This document shows, piece after piece, positions 21,195-33,458 of a DNA stretch of 64,000 bases. The stretch is from Candidula unifasciata. Lineage: Eukaryota; Mollusca; Gastropoda; Stylommatophora; Geomitridae. Position 1 is the stretch's first letter. Each line of letters begins with the position of its first letter. A program made the translations under genes and the position numbers. The notes under the pieces are model-generated. The model was given only the letters and a program-made list of their open reading frames with translations, had not been told where the DNA came from and made no database searches. The stretch lies in assembly GCA_905116865.2 (NCBI GenBank), contig CAJHNH020001139.1, forward strand, positions 212,001-276,000, given 5' to 3'.

Positions 21195-21440
21195 TTCTTG
21201 TTTACTGACTGAAACTCCAGTGAAAAGTTCTGATTTTTCATCCACTCCTGGATATTAGCCTTGATGCAGAACCTGAGTTTTGCGTGTACATCTGTTTTAC
21301 AGTTTTGGTTAATTTTTATGCAGAGTGTTGGTTACTCGCCTCCTAGGCAGATGCATTCCGACTTCGAATAAAACATTCTTAATTAGTCGACTCTTACGAC
21401 ATGCTTGTTAGATTGGAGTGAGTCTATTTTTATTGTTTCC
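21195..21440 (+). repeat. Dispersed repeat R4 (plus copy)
   Basis: Starts with a CTTCTTC-type run, then GTTTACTGACTGAAACTCC. It carries AGGCAGATGCATTCCGAC and ends with TAGTCGACTCTTACGACATG. Confidence 0.75.
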
Positions 21441-21531
21441 TACAAGGATGCACCGAACCTCACAGGGGATTTATAGACCATTCGGTACTCAGTTCTTTAT
21501 AGGATCAATATCATACGAACTGTATGTCTTT

Positions 21532-21533
<2 letters not shown>

Positions 21534-21618
<85 letters not shown>
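21534..21618. repeat. AT microsatellite, left part
   Basis: An 85-bp AT tract that abuts the 5' TC of the Helitron-like element. It resumes in phase at 23789-23855, so the two tracts are one microsatellite split by the insertion. Confidence 0.95.
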
Positions 21619-21621
<3 letters not shown>

Positions 21622-23787
21622 TTTATATATATAAAAATCGATGTTTGTGTGTTTGTTTCACCCCTATAGACTCGGAAACTACTGAACCGATTTAGCTGAA
21701 ATTTTCAGGATATGTTTGTTGTGATACCGGATTTTGAACTGTCGTGGTTTGAAATTCAACCTGTCACTGTTAGAGATAGGTGACCACAATTTATGCCAAA
21801 ATATACGCAACTAATATTTATAACTTTAGTGATTTCTAATTATAGCCACGTTAGTAATTGCGCATGCGCCGTATTTACCATTCGCCGGCGAGTTACGTGC
21901 AGCCAACGCCTTCTCTAATACTAATACATAGAGTAGGTCGTGGTACAGCAAACAAGACTATCTCTATATTTGCCACAACAACCATATTAAACAGGATTTC
22001 TATTTTCTGGATTTTTTTTTCAAACAACCTTTGATGGGGGATTGGGGGGGGGGGGGGCAATCAAGGACTATCTCGACGTCGGCGCAGACAGTGACTGCGA
22101 CATTAACTTCATTAACCGTCTTAGACACGTGCGATTTCTATTTCATTAATATATCTGGAGTATCTGTCTACGAGAAAACAATTGCCTGCGGTTTTGAATT
22201 GTGTTTTAATCGCGACACAGTAGTATGGACTCACATGTCTAATAGTTGAGTTCTCTTTTCGTTGTTCCGATTAAGTGGCTGCTTGGTCGAATGGTTAGAA
22301 CACTGGGTTCATGTGCGGTAGACCTGGGTTCGAATCCGCAGTCGTTAAATATTTTTTTTGCCCCGGACTAAAATAATATCCTCATCTGCTCTGCCGTGGT
22401 GACAGCAGTAGCCATGTTGCCTTAATATTTAAAAAAAAAAAAAAAACAACAAGTAAAAGGGTAAACCATTTGATAATTAAATTTGACCATTTCGCATACT
22501 TATGATTGCATTGTTAAACTTTCCGATTGCATGGTTACGCTGAAATTTTATAGATTTTCATTTATTTTCATTTAGATTTAGTTATTTCATCTGTGTTGGA
22601 ATTTTAAGCTGTGCTGTTTACAATGGCGTTCATTTCCTAATTATGGTGTTTTTTTTCCTGTGTTCGTTTGCTTTTCAAGTGTGTGTGTTTTTTTTTTCTC
22701 CCAACTACTTCAATGAGGGAAAGAGTTATCGGTGAATTGGGGGAGGGGGGGGGGGCAAACTATTAACTGAGAGAGCTTTAAGTCAGAGTAACTGCTTTAC
22801 CCACTTAAAGTTGCAGCAGCAGTAATAGTTGTTACACCAGGGCTGTTACACCATAGTGCTCTCATGTGAAGACCACCGGTAAGGTTATGGCGTTCTTCTG
22901 TCGGGAAGTGAAATTATACATCCTAACCTGACCAGTCTGTGGCGACAGCACTAGCCATGCGGAACCAAATCTTCTGGCTCACGACTCTCTGTCTACTCCG
23001 ATGGTAACACAGATAGCAGTGACATTATTTTAGTAGTTGTACGGGTACTTGAAGGATGATGTGGTAAATATTACACTAGCCCTATTCACTACTTTTTACA
23101 ATTCCTGCTCCGTATTTTAGTCCAGATGGACAGGGATGTCAATGTCAGTTTCAGCAACAACAAAATATCGCCAGTTAGTGATTTTCAAATCCTTCGAAGA
23201 GGGAGAGAGCATTAGTCGGTGGAAGAGGGGAGGGGGTAATGACTTAAATTTAAGAGAAATTAAAGAGCTTTACACTTGATTTTCAAGTTCTCATTGCCTA
23301 ATTTGTTTATATTTTACTAACGCTACCTCCGCTTTTCTATTTTTTACGACTTACTTTGTTATTCACAAGTACAGTTGTAGCTTTACTTCCGTCCCCTATA
23401 AAAATACAAACAGCTTTAGCATGTGATAACCAAATAACCATTTTTGTTACTGTGCTAATAACACCATTTAAACGACCACTAATATAAAAACACAATTATA
23501 AGGTGCGTGTTCTAAAGTTGGAAAACCAGACTATCGCTATATCCGTGCAGAGAATGATTGCGACATTTACTGTATTAGACACGTGCGATTTCCATTGTCT
23601 TTCTTTTCCAAAAACCTTTGATGAGGGAGATAGTAGTAGGTGGATTTAGTTGTGGTGGTGGGCGGGGATCAAAGACTATCTCTATATCTGAGCAGACAAT
23701 GATTGTTTTAGACACGTCCGTTTTCTTTTTTCTTTCATTTCCATTTAACAAAACTATGCCACAGCAACGCGTGGCCGGGTACAGCTA

Positions 23788-23788
<1 letters not shown>
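21619..23788 (+). mobile_element. Non-autonomous Helitron-like (Helentron-type) element
   Basis: The element begins TC, followed at once by the near-palindrome TTTTATATATATAAAA. It then has a head of the widespread type (GTTTGTGTGTTTGTTTC, CTACTGAACCGATTTAGCTG). It ends ACGCGTGGCCGGGTACAGC followed by CTAG and T. TC at the 5' end, CTAG at the 3' end, no target duplication and insertion exactly between A (21618) and T (23789) are Helitron hallmarks. There is no Rep/helicase frame, so it is non-autonomous. Inside are three related segments (about 22050-22140, 23520-23600, 23660-23720) that share AGACTATC and AGACACGT words, plus a tRNA-like insertion at 22272. The rest of the 2170 bp is AT-rich and unassigned. 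Confidence 0.75.
22272..22346 (+). repeat. tRNA-like sequence inside the Helitron-like element
   Basis: Has an A-box-like TGGTCGAATGGTTAGA, a B-box GGTTCGAATCC and a plausible anticodon-arm spacing. The acceptor stem does not pair convincingly, so I treat it as a SINE head rather than a tRNA gene. Confidence 0.5.

Positions 23789-23855
<67 letters not shown>
23789..23855. repeat. AT microsatellite, right part
   Basis: A 67-bp AT tract after the 3' CTAG of the Helitron-like element, continuing the tract that ends at 21618. Confidence 0.95.
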
Positions 23856-23858
<3 letters not shown>

Positions 23859-24054
23859 GTAATCCTTGCTCAGTTTGTATTGAGCAGGGTATCAAAGGTC
23901 AGTGTTTAAAATTAGCCACGGAAGGTATGCGAACTCACTTCCACTGGGCTGACAGAGAGGACTTCTATCCAGCGCTACGTGAAATAGCTAAATTTAGTTG
24001 GTAGTAGTTAAAATACCTCATTGGTATATTTTCGCATTTACCTGAGATCCTCGT

Positions 24055-24262
24055 TATCGTCATCATAAAAAGCAGATGCTTCACAGAACGTCCATCTCGT
24101 CTCTTCTCCACTCTGAAAAACTCTCTTTCTCCAGCTATTTCCTTAGACCAATGTGCTTTTATAGCCGATGCATCTTGAATGTCTTGAATCCACGTTCGAC
24201 GAGGTTGGCCTATGCCACGTTTTTCGGAAACTCGACCTTCCATCAGTGCATTGGTGCTCAAG
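24055..24262 (-). pseudogene. LINE ORF2 C-terminal relic
   Basis: The minus-strand translation contains MEGRVSEKRGIGQPRRTWIQ, then DIQDASAIKA, the Gly/Arg-rich GRGRPR-type C-terminal segment of RTE/CR1-like LINE reverse transcriptases. The 3' side has TCATCAT-type sequence. A related copy, interrupted by a Penelope-like insertion, lies at 27885-28640. Confidence 0.7.
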
Positions 24263-24294
24263 TAAAAAAAAAAAAATCCCTCGGCAGTTGGAAA

Positions 24295-24505
24295 TAGAAA
24301 TGAGTAGCCTAACGGCGCTGCACAGGCAAATTTTGGAGTTAAAAATCTACCCAAAGTATGTCAGGATCCTCGCCGGTGCTACAGAGTCTGTGCACTGTGC
24401 TGAGCTTCTTCAGACTCAGACATGAGTTAGAAGAAGAACAGAGCGCATAGGGATTACTACCCGTGTGCTATGATGTTGATCCGTTGTTCAAAACATCAAA
24501 GTCTC
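24295..24505 (-). repeat. Dispersed repeat R5 (inverted copy)
   Basis: Inverted relative to 12440-12640. It shows TAGAGTCTGTGCACTGTGC as a variant of the shared block, then GAAGAAGAACAGAGCGC and ACTACCCGTGTGC. Confidence 0.65.
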
Positions 24506-24659
24506 AATACTTCCCATTACCGTTCTCTCCAGCTATCACGTTTAAGGTGGGGGATGCGGGGGGGTCCCTTTTCAGTATTATATAATTTCAGTTGATCGAT
24601 CCATTGATCCGATTGTCCCCTACTGGCTACTGCTTTCATATCTACTGTACAATCCTGAG

Positions 24660-25800
24660 ATTTTAAAATCTTGATCTGGATGGCAGATCAAAAAGGTCGA
24701 TCTCAGATACCCTGTTCAAATCAAAAGAAGTTATAATTAACGCACCCGTAACGAATTCACCAACAAAGGGGTAACCTGCAGTCGTTTGCAAGTAAGGACG
24801 TGAATAATCATCGTGTATATGAGGATGACGTTCAACCCTACCAGGACAACACACCGAGCGATAAACAACCGTTGACACAAAGTGCCACCATTCGGATAGG
24901 CATCATCTTAGAACAGGTCCCAGAACACTCGTTCAACCCAAAGGTTGGGTTATATCAGGGCTCCCGGCAACAGCCAGGGAGGAGCTTTACGGGAAAAACA
25001 TTGTGTATGACATTAATAATAAACAACCGTCTCTGACCAACTGACGTTTTACCCTACAGAACATCACACCGAGCGATAAACATCTTGTGACACCAAATGC
25101 CACCATGCGGTTGACGATCACCAGTGGAGAGGTCCAAGAAACCCTCTTCAACCCATTGGTTGGTTTATATTAGGGCCCTTGGCAACAACCAGGTTTGTGC
25201 TTTAAAAAACACGCACACGAAAAATTGAGTCCCACATGGGAACTGTAGATTGATTAGAACTGTCAATGTAAGTCAATTTTACCCCACCAGTACATCAAAC
25301 AGAGTGATAAACACCCGGTGACACAAAGTGCCACAATGAGGATGAGGATCACCCGTGGAGAAGTCCCAGAAACCCCTATTCCACAGTCGCGTTATATTAT
25401 GGCCCCCGGCAACAGCTAGGGTGATAATTGCTATATTTTTACAGTTTCGTCTTCCTCTAATCCAACTTTGACCGTCCTGAGATTAGATAATCTCAGTCTG
25501 GATGGGAAGCCAACAGGGCCATTCCCAGATACTCCGTTCAACCTCTAAAGAAGTTATAACCGAAGCACCCGCAAACGAACTACACGAAGACTGTAATACC
25601 TGCAGTTCTGCGATGCTTAAAAAAAATATTTAAGTTTAGTAGTAGTGGTACATTTTACCCCACTAGGACAACACACAAGCGATAAACAAACGGGGACACA
25701 AAGCGCCACCATGTGGATGAGGATCACCCGTGGAGAGGTCCCGGAAACCGCGTTTAGACCATATTTATCGACCCCTGGCAAGTTCCAGCATGGGGCTTCA
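24660..25800. repeat. Diverged tandem unit, four copies
   Basis: Four copies of about 150 bp at about 24835, 25060, 25285 and 25660. They share ACACCGAGCGATAAACA, GACACAAAGTGCCACCAT, CAGTGGAGAGGTCC-type sequence and a GTTATATTAGGGC-type end. The linking sequence also repeats (GATCTGGATGGCAGATC, AGAAGTTATAA). Unit 1 has one counterpart at 9735-9880, so the multiplication is specific to unit 2. No protein frame is conserved among copies. Confidence 0.75.
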
Positions 25801-25849
25801 ATAAAACAAAAAAATTATATCTTACAAGGGAATGACTGGTAGATTATAA

Positions 25850-27005
25850 TTAAGTTTCCCCTAGCAACAAACATATTAAGTCTCATATTGAAGTTGTAAG
25901 ATTGTGTGGCTGATGTTGATTTCACTAGAAGTATGTAGTCTTATCTGCATTAGATAAGTGACGTTGATCATTTTTATTTACATTCTTTAGTATCTATTTT
26001 ATTAGTTCAATAATGCTTACTATATTCCTATACAAAATCGAATTCAAACTTTCTATTTTTATTATGTAGTGATTTCCCTTGTTACATTAATGACGTTTCC
26101 CAATTATTCTGTTTATCCTTACTATATGTTTGTCCACTGCTGTCTGTACAAAGACAGTTTGCGACAAAATCATTACAAGAAGCATACAATTACGTGAGTG
26201 AAAGTCTAGAAACAATTATAGGGTTTTCTACGTTTTTCCAAGCTTTGCCAAAAACATTTAGCAGATCATTAACCACAGTTTCGCGTGTGTAAATTCACAT
26301 CCCTTATAAAAATTAATGAAGTTACGATCTTGTTACGTTCACAAGGAGCTTAATTTAATGTCGCGAGAGTTTTGTAGTTGAGCAATATCAATATATCAAT
26401 TTTTGAAAAACTAGTTCTGTTGCTCAGTGCAGTAGCGTGTAATTATAATTTTTATTATTTCGAGAAGTTATTCACGGTTAGGGAACTGTGTGTGACTTGT
26501 AGCGACTAAAACACCAGCCTATTTGTGGTTTTTTACATAGCAATTATCAGGCTGTGAGTCGCCGCAATGTAGCGGCTAAGCGATCGCCTGCTGATCAAAC
26601 GGGTCGTAGTTATTTAGTTAGTAGAGGCTTCAACATTACCGCAGTCGGGTTTCCCCGTACTTGCTCCTTTCCTGAGCCGATGCAAATGAAATGTCCCTCA
26701 CTGTCACATATGAAAAACTGTTGAAGAAACTACCAGTTTCGAAACAATCAAGAAGTATGTACACGCAGTAAATGCGTATTTCAGTTGCTCGAGGCCCCAA
26801 AGCAAACAACCGTCAACATAAATGCACTTTGTCGTTGATGGAAGTAGTCGGGTGCCTTAAGTTGGTTACTTATACACACGGTGAATTCTTACCAAAGGCT
26901 CACACGAAAACTGGCCACCGGTCATATTGAACAAAACGACACAGCGGCTGCACAAATGAAAGGCATTCCATAGAAAAAAAACACAGCTCACAGTGCTGCA
27001 CCAAT
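25850..27005. other. Non-coding; shared segment and SINE fragment
   Basis: No gene recognised. The part at 26075-26400 matches unit 1 at 10170-10560. A truncated S1 SINE head (GTAGCGGCTAAGCGATCGCC) lies at about 26555-26625. The remainder up to 27005 is unassigned. Confidence 0.55.
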
Positions 27006-27009
27006 CACT

Positions 27010-27285
27010 AAACTCAGTTGCTCAGGCAGAAGAAGGTCGTGGGTTTGGATCATGACGGAGCCGGACCCCCCCCCCCCCCCATCCCCCACAAATCATCTTG
27101 GCTTCCAGGTTAACCAAGCCTTGCATGGGTACCAGGTACAAGCGCGAAGAAGTAAAGGCGGCCAGTGTGATGCTGACAGTATCACCCACCAAGAGCCGAT
27201 CGGTCGATAAAATATAGGTCTAGCCCTATGTGCCCAATACGTTTGAATGCGTGGAAAAGGGTCCTTTAGTTTTATAAGACCCACC
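27010..27285 (+). mobile_element. tRNA-derived SINE S1, 5' truncated
   Basis: Retains AAGGTCGTGGGTTTGGATC, a long C run, TTGGCTTCCAGGTTAACC, ATGGGTACCAGGTAC, GGCGGCCAGTGTGATGCTG and the ATATAGGTCTAGCCC tail. Confidence 0.8.
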
Positions 27286-27339
27286 CACATTCGGCTACAG
27301 GTTACTCCTCAACCGTTTGGTCGTGCAAAAGTATAACTG

Positions 27340-27685
27340 TCATATACGGTTGTTATATACAGTTATATACCATTGTATATACGGTTATATACCGTTGTAT
27401 ATGCGGTTATATACAGTTATATACCGTTGTATATACGGTTATATACAGTTATATACCGTTGTAAATGCGGTTATATACAGTTATATACCGTTGTATATAG
27501 GGTTATATACAGTTATATACCGTTGTAAATGCGGTTATAAACAGTTAAATACCGTTGTATATAGGTTATATACAGTCATATACCGTTGTATATGCGGTTA
27601 TATACAGTTATATACCGTTGTATATACGGTTATATACAGTTATATACCGTTGTATATACGGTTATATATTGTCATTTACGGTTTC
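27340..27685. repeat. 32-bp minisatellite of TATATAC-GT words
   Basis: About ten copies of a 32-bp unit made of three 10-11-bp words (TATATACGGT, TATATACAGT, TATATACCGT). The nesting shows growth from a 10-bp ancestor. It keeps Tyr/Val/Ile-rich plus-strand frames open that are not genes. Confidence 0.93.
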
Positions 27686-27884
27686 TTGTATGGTTGAAAG
27701 GGGTTTCCGGGATTTGTTACTGTTTTATTATCGTCCTTGTGATAGAAATCCGAGAGACGGCAATCCTAATGTTTGAACACTTTAAAAATATTATTTAATT
27801 TTGACTTCATACACTTATTACTGCAATTCTTGAGTTGCATTAAGTGAAATATATGATTTATATTTTTGTTAGTTTTTTTCTGAT

Positions 27885-28031
27885 TATTCATCGTCATCAT
27901 CATCATTATTAACGACATCATCGTCATCATCATCATCATTATTAACGACACCATCGTCATCATCATCAGACAGCAGGTCCTCTACAGAACGTCAATCTCG
28001 TTACATCACTCCTGAAAGTCTCTTTCTCTAG
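27885..28031 (-). pseudogene. LINE 3' end, part 1 (split by insertion)
   Basis: A CATCAT/GTCATC-rich tail is followed by the minus-strand C-terminal segment also present at 24055-24262. It is interrupted at the TTTCTCTAG at 28023-28031 and resumes at 28561-28640. Confidence 0.7.
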
Positions 28032-28560
28032 AATGAATTCCAGAGAAATTTGACTAAAAAGCTCAACAAAATGGGAAAGAGGAAAACGTGCACAAAACAA
28101 CACAACGTAACGTTTCGGCCAGGCAGCCTTTTTCAAACACAAGTGGACTACACAAACGAGGAATGGAGAGTATGTAGATCTCTAAGGGGTGACGTGAGCG
28201 ACGTTTAAAAAAGTGATGCGGAATAAATGAAATAAAATAAAATAAACGATGGCTAAAAAATATAGTCACAATACTGAGAATAAAAGAAATGCAAGTGTTA
28301 ATGATACATAAATGATATTGATAAGAAACAGAATATGGTAATAATATGAAATAAAATAAAATAATTAACATTTAAAATGTGATAAGATTAGAACTATTTA
28401 GATGAAGGTATGTTGGATATTGATACCTTTTGGACTAAGAACGCCAAGGCTGTGGATAAGGCGGTTTTCCAAAGCGAGGCGGGTAGTATGATCGCCAGAG
28501 CAAGATTTTAATGCTGTGACAGATATGTCATCTTTACCGCTGTGGTCAGGGCTATTAAAA
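28032..28560 (-). mobile_element. Penelope-like element remnant (GIY-YIG C-terminal end)
   Basis: A 529-bp insertion flanked by a perfect 9-bp direct repeat TTTCTCTAG (28023-28031 and 28561-28569). It lies inside a LINE tail whose uninterrupted relative is at 24.1 kb. On the minus strand the first part reads NFNSPDHSGKDDISVTALKS, then TTRLALENRLIHSLGVLSP and KGIN. The His-Ser and Glu-x-x-x-I spacing resembles the C-terminal GIY-YIG endonuclease region of Penelope-like retroelements. Further on lies an AGGCTGCCTGGCCGAAACG segment often seen in their 3' regions. The reverse transcriptase is absent (5' truncated). Confidence 0.7.
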
Positions 28561-28640
28561 TTTCTCTAGCCAGTTCCCCGGCGTGTTGTGCATTTATAGC
28601 CAATACATCTTGACTGTCTTGTATCCACTACACAGCATTT
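28561..28640 (-). pseudogene. LINE 3' end, part 2
   Basis: Continuation of the relic at 27885-28031 after the Penelope-like insertion. It matches 24135-24205 (CTTGACTGTCTTGTATCCAC against CTTGAATGTCTTGAATCCAC). Confidence 0.65.
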
Positions 28641-28899
28641 TTTTCCAATTTATGGCAAAAATATCACTTTTTCAATGTGTTCATTTTTGTAATGTTCGGC
28701 ATTCGTAGAATAGATTACACACAAAATGTGTGTCATTGGTTAACAGTTTATCATTGAAAAGGTAATACTAAAGACACCAACCCACGCTTATCTGCAGACG
28801 GACTGGTCGTGAGTTAAAACCTCTTTCTAATATAATGTTTTAAAATCACGTACAATGATGCCTCGTTTTACGTCCTTAACCCGTCCCTGATCCTTGGAC

Positions 28900-29050
28900 G
28901 TATATCAAACAGTACGAATACCGAACAGTAGAATAAAAACAGTACGTATACCAACCAGTACGTATACCAGACAGTGCGTATACCAGACAGTGCGTATACT
29001 AGACTGTACTTATACCAAACTGTACTTATACCAAACAGTACGTATACCAA
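28900..29050. repeat. 16-bp minisatellite (CAGTACGTATACCAAA)
   Basis: About nine variants of a 16-bp unit. Similar words (GGACGTATACCAAGC) reappear at 30000-30110 on the far side of the LINE relic at 29185-29960, so that relic may have inserted into this array. Confidence 0.85.
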
Positions 29051-29184
29051 GGGGGGGGGGGAGGGGAGTGTTATTGATTGGAAGGATAGTCCGCTTCCAA
29101 TTCTTCTTCTTATTTTCTTTACTCCTAAAATACCACTCGACGTTTGGGAGAAAGCGATATCTTTGACAAAAGACTAACCTGACG

Positions 29185-29960
29185 CCCTCACATTAATGAC
29201 ACCCAACGGAAAGCTTCTCTGTGTGTGAGACTTATAAAGAAACTTACTGGAACAAGCTGGGGTTCAGATGCCAACACTGTACAACAAGTATACACAGGAA
29301 ACGAAGGACCAAAACTAGAGTATGGCATGGGAGCATACTTCACTGCAACCAAATCAAACCAATACAAACTGAACACAATAAAGAACACTGGTCTCAGAAT
29401 CATCACTGGAGGTATGAGAAGCACACCAATCAATATGCTGGAGACAATTTCTTGCTCCCAGAGCTTGAGCTAGCAAAGGTAGGAAAAGGTGCTTTACCCT
29501 AACATAAAAATTGAAACGCATGAACAACAACCCCATGTACAGAATAAGGACAAAGCTTTCACTTTCTCTTTAAATTGTACTGCGCCAAAATCAGTGACAT
29601 CCTTTCTAAAGATCATTTAACGTGGCAAATTATCCAGGCATACAGCACATACCTACAGCCTAACTATACAGTCACAACAACAATCCCAGGTATGAACAGA
29701 AAGGCTGAAGAATGTGGCCTAGTACTGCATTCAAAGATACTTTAACATGTCTACAACTCTTATCCAAAACCCGAATGGACACACGTATACGCCGATGAAT
29801 CATTGGAGGGAGCAGGGGAAAAAAACTGAGAAGATGGATCGGTCATCATGCTGCAAGATGAGACCACAATCGAAACACCATGCGCCTCTGGAAGACTTTC
29901 AACAAAATTCAGAGCAAAGAAGAAGACGAAGAAGAAGAATAGAGGTAAACAAAAATAGCG
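29185..29960 (+). pseudogene. LINE relic: RT C-terminus and RNase H start
   Basis: The plus strand reads LIKKLTGTSWGSDANTVQQV, then NTIKNTGLRIITGGMRSTPI, which matches the conserved post-RT segment of RNase H-bearing LINEs of X-element/BS-like type. Further on, frame-shifted, lies WTHVYADESLEGA, a decayed first RNase H motif (TDGS replaced by ADES). Several frameshifts and stops show it is dead. It differs from the RNase H family at 12, 16, 17 and 40 kb. Confidence 0.75.
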
Positions 29961-30200
29961 CCTTGTGCCGTCACTAATTTTGACTCATACAAGTTTTAGT
30001 ACGTGGATCGTTTTCCAAATAAGGTTGTATACCAAGCAAACCTTTTCGCGTCTAAACAGGACGTATACCAAGCTGAACGTATACAAAAGCGAACGCATTC
30101 CGGGGTACAAATGTATTTGTATAGGGTTATATCGATCCGTTTTTCCATTTCTGTTTATATCTGAAGGTTTACCATACCATCCTCGGATTTTGAAAAATAA

Positions 30201-30700
30201 ATCTCAGTCAGAACGGCAGAAACCACAGGTCAGATCCTAGATACCACGACCACCTGGGAGAATAACCCTTATCACGAGGCCCGCAGGAGACATGAGACAA
30301 CTAAAGGCGTAAGGACAGCTATCACCACCAAAATGAACAACGAGATCGCTCGCCTTAAAAGTGAGATCCAGGTTCTCAGAGACGAGAAAGCATCCTCCAA
30401 ATTCCAACGAGATGAAGAAAGGGATGAAGTAACAAGTCTGAGAACCATCATGCAGGCGACCTTCGAAACCCTGAAGCGGACAAAAACAGTCATGACGACA
30501 TTTATGTAGGACATCATGGCTGTACTCGCTGTTGTCCAGACACAGAAGGAGCAGTCAACCCAAGCAAAGAAAAAGTAGATTAGTCTCAGAGATCTGCGAG
30601 CGATCCAGCGGCTGCTCGCGAAAGGAGTCACAATGATTAGGAAAGCCCTTGCTGAAACAGAGTCGGTCATTTTCTTCGTATGCTTTCCGCAACTTTTCCT
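30201..30700 (+). pseudogene. Broken coiled-coil reading frame
   Basis: From 30201 the plus strand reads a charged, heptad-like sequence. The clearest part is MNNEIARLKSEIQVLRDEKA, then SLRTIMQATFETLKRTKTVM. A TAG at about 30507 ends it. The same frame continues (AVLAVVQTQKEQSTQAKKK), stops again, then reads LRAIQRLLAKGVTMIRKALA. Retained heptads across two in-frame stops suggest a recently broken gene or retroelement ORF. I do not recognise the family. Confidence 0.45.
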
Positions 30701-31290
30701 CTGTTTCCTCTATAACTCTGTTTGGTTGCTTGTAGCTCCTTGCTTAGTCGGTCATTTTCCTTGTATGTTTTCCGCAACTTTTCCTCTGTTTAACCATGGC
30801 AATGTTTAAGAAACCATGTGTTTGTTGGTCTACCTGGAAATTATCTCTTCACCGTCTTCTTGGTCTACGACCATTCAAGTCGTTTGTGTATAGAGTTTTT
30901 ACCTCTCTGACATCTCTCAATATGCCCCAGCCATTATAGTTTATTATCTCTCATGATGCTAGCGATCAATGACGATTGAAACAGATTTAGAATTTTGTTG
31001 TTGCTTCTCATTCTCCATTTCCCGCTGGTTGCATCTTTTGTAGGTTCAAAGATTCATCGTAAAAAGTTTTTTTTTCTTCGAAATTTTGTAATAAAGCTTC
31101 ATCTCTTTTAGTTGTTGTCCAGATTTCAAAGCCATGTAAAACAACCGGTCTTACAAACGTTTTATATATTTTTGATCTTGATGTAGCGATATAAAGACTT
31201 TGACCTTAGCAGATGTTGAAGGGCATAGTATACTTTATTTCCAGATTGTATTCTAGATGTCTTCTCTAGTACGTTAGAGCAGTTGAAGTT
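30650..31290 (-). pseudogene. LINE reverse transcriptase C-terminal relic (RTE/CR1-like)
   Basis: The minus strand, with frame breaks, contains words like DRLFYMALKSGQQLKEM, corresponding to the RPVLLYGSETWTL-type segment of RTE/CR1-like LINEs. FEPTKDATSGKWRMRSN and a GRRPRRR block follow. Beyond that, at 30650-30810, a heptad-like segment (TEEKLRKTYKENDRLSKEL) occurs in two tandem copies 91 bp apart. Confidence 0.6.
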
Positions 31291-31574
31291 CGCACCCAAT
31301 ACTTATATGTTTCCGTTCGTTTGATTTTTATTTTATCGATATAATAAGTTTAATTTATTGTGTTCGGATACTTTTTCCTGTGTACAATATACGTTGAATT
31401 TAAAAGCTTTTACTGTGAATACATACTGTTTGATTACGCCAGATGAAAGAAAATACAGTTTTAACGGAAGTTCTAAAGAGATTTTTTTTTAATGCGGTGT
31501 TAAGATATTATTTTGTATTAGAACATTAGACGGTTGGTGTAAATCTAGCTAACAATACAATGTTACTAACACAG

Positions 31575-32320
<746 letters not shown>

Positions 32321-32599
32321 TACTAGGCGTTGTTGTCATAGTTGTTTTGTTGTTTTGTTTTAGTTTTTAAAATTGGTGTAGATGGTGTATTAGTCTTTCT
32401 TATATTTGTGTAGTAGAAATTGTTGTAGCTGTAACAGCAGGTGACCCAACTAAAGAGTGTGGTAGCGTCAGCAGCATTAGTAGCGCTGTGGTCCTGCTGG
32501 TGCAAAACCAATTAATCAAGAGCCGGCTCCACAATTAAAGTTTAATGCTGGATATCCAGCGCACACTTCTGAAATCGGTCCATCTGACTTTCTGACTGT

Positions 32600-32943
<344 letters not shown>

Positions 32944-33049
32944 TGAACATAGCAGGCTTTATTAGTACAAGACAGCTGCGGTTTAAAAGATGAGTGTTTG
33001 AAAGGGCCCAATTTGAGACGGGTCTGCGACTCTCAGAAATAAAGAGTAT

Positions 33050-33083
33050 ACTCTCTCTCTCTCTTTCTTTTCTCTCTCTCTCT

Positions 33084-33158
<75 letters not shown>

Positions 33159-33175
33159 CCTTTCTCTTTCTCTCG
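33050..33175. repeat. CT microsatellite
   Basis: A second CT tract, separated from the previous array by about 110 bp of unique sequence. Confidence 0.95.
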
Positions 33176-33458
33176 TCTTGATTGTACCTTACAGCAGACT
33201 ACTGTTTTTTTTTTTGTGATACCCCTTTCTCTCCCCCAGTCACATGTGCAGCAATTTCTCTCTTTCCCCACTTTCAACTTTCCCCTTTCAGTCTGCCTTT
33301 TTGTTTATTATTAATGCTCTAAATAATTTTTTTTTTAAATCTTTCACTTCTTTTAATTAATAAACCTTTTATGTGTCTATTTCTCTGCAATCTCTGCATT
33401 TCACTGTTAGGATAGTCAAGTAATAATATTTTAGGCAAGAATATTTTCGTTATCACAC

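Larger units (their letters stand above)
13020..31380. repeat. Segmental duplication, unit 2 (receptor block)
   Basis: Second copy of the receptor block, aligned to unit 1 and unit 3 by the segments listed under unit 1. It is about 18 kb, longer than unit 1. It has gained a Helitron-like element, several LINE remnants, a Penelope-like remnant and a fourfold local repeat. The first 300 bp (13040-13350) match 230-520 as DNA but not as protein, so the open frames there are not conserved genes. Confidence 0.8.

Noticed and set aside
22272..22346. Functional tRNA gene
   Set aside because: A and B boxes are visible, but the acceptor stem does not pair well and it sits inside a mobile element. Similar tRNA-like heads across the window are SINE promoters.
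23965..24354. 129-codon minus-strand frame as a gene
   Set aside because: Its recognisable part is the C-terminal end of a LINE reverse transcriptase; the rest is repeat DNA.
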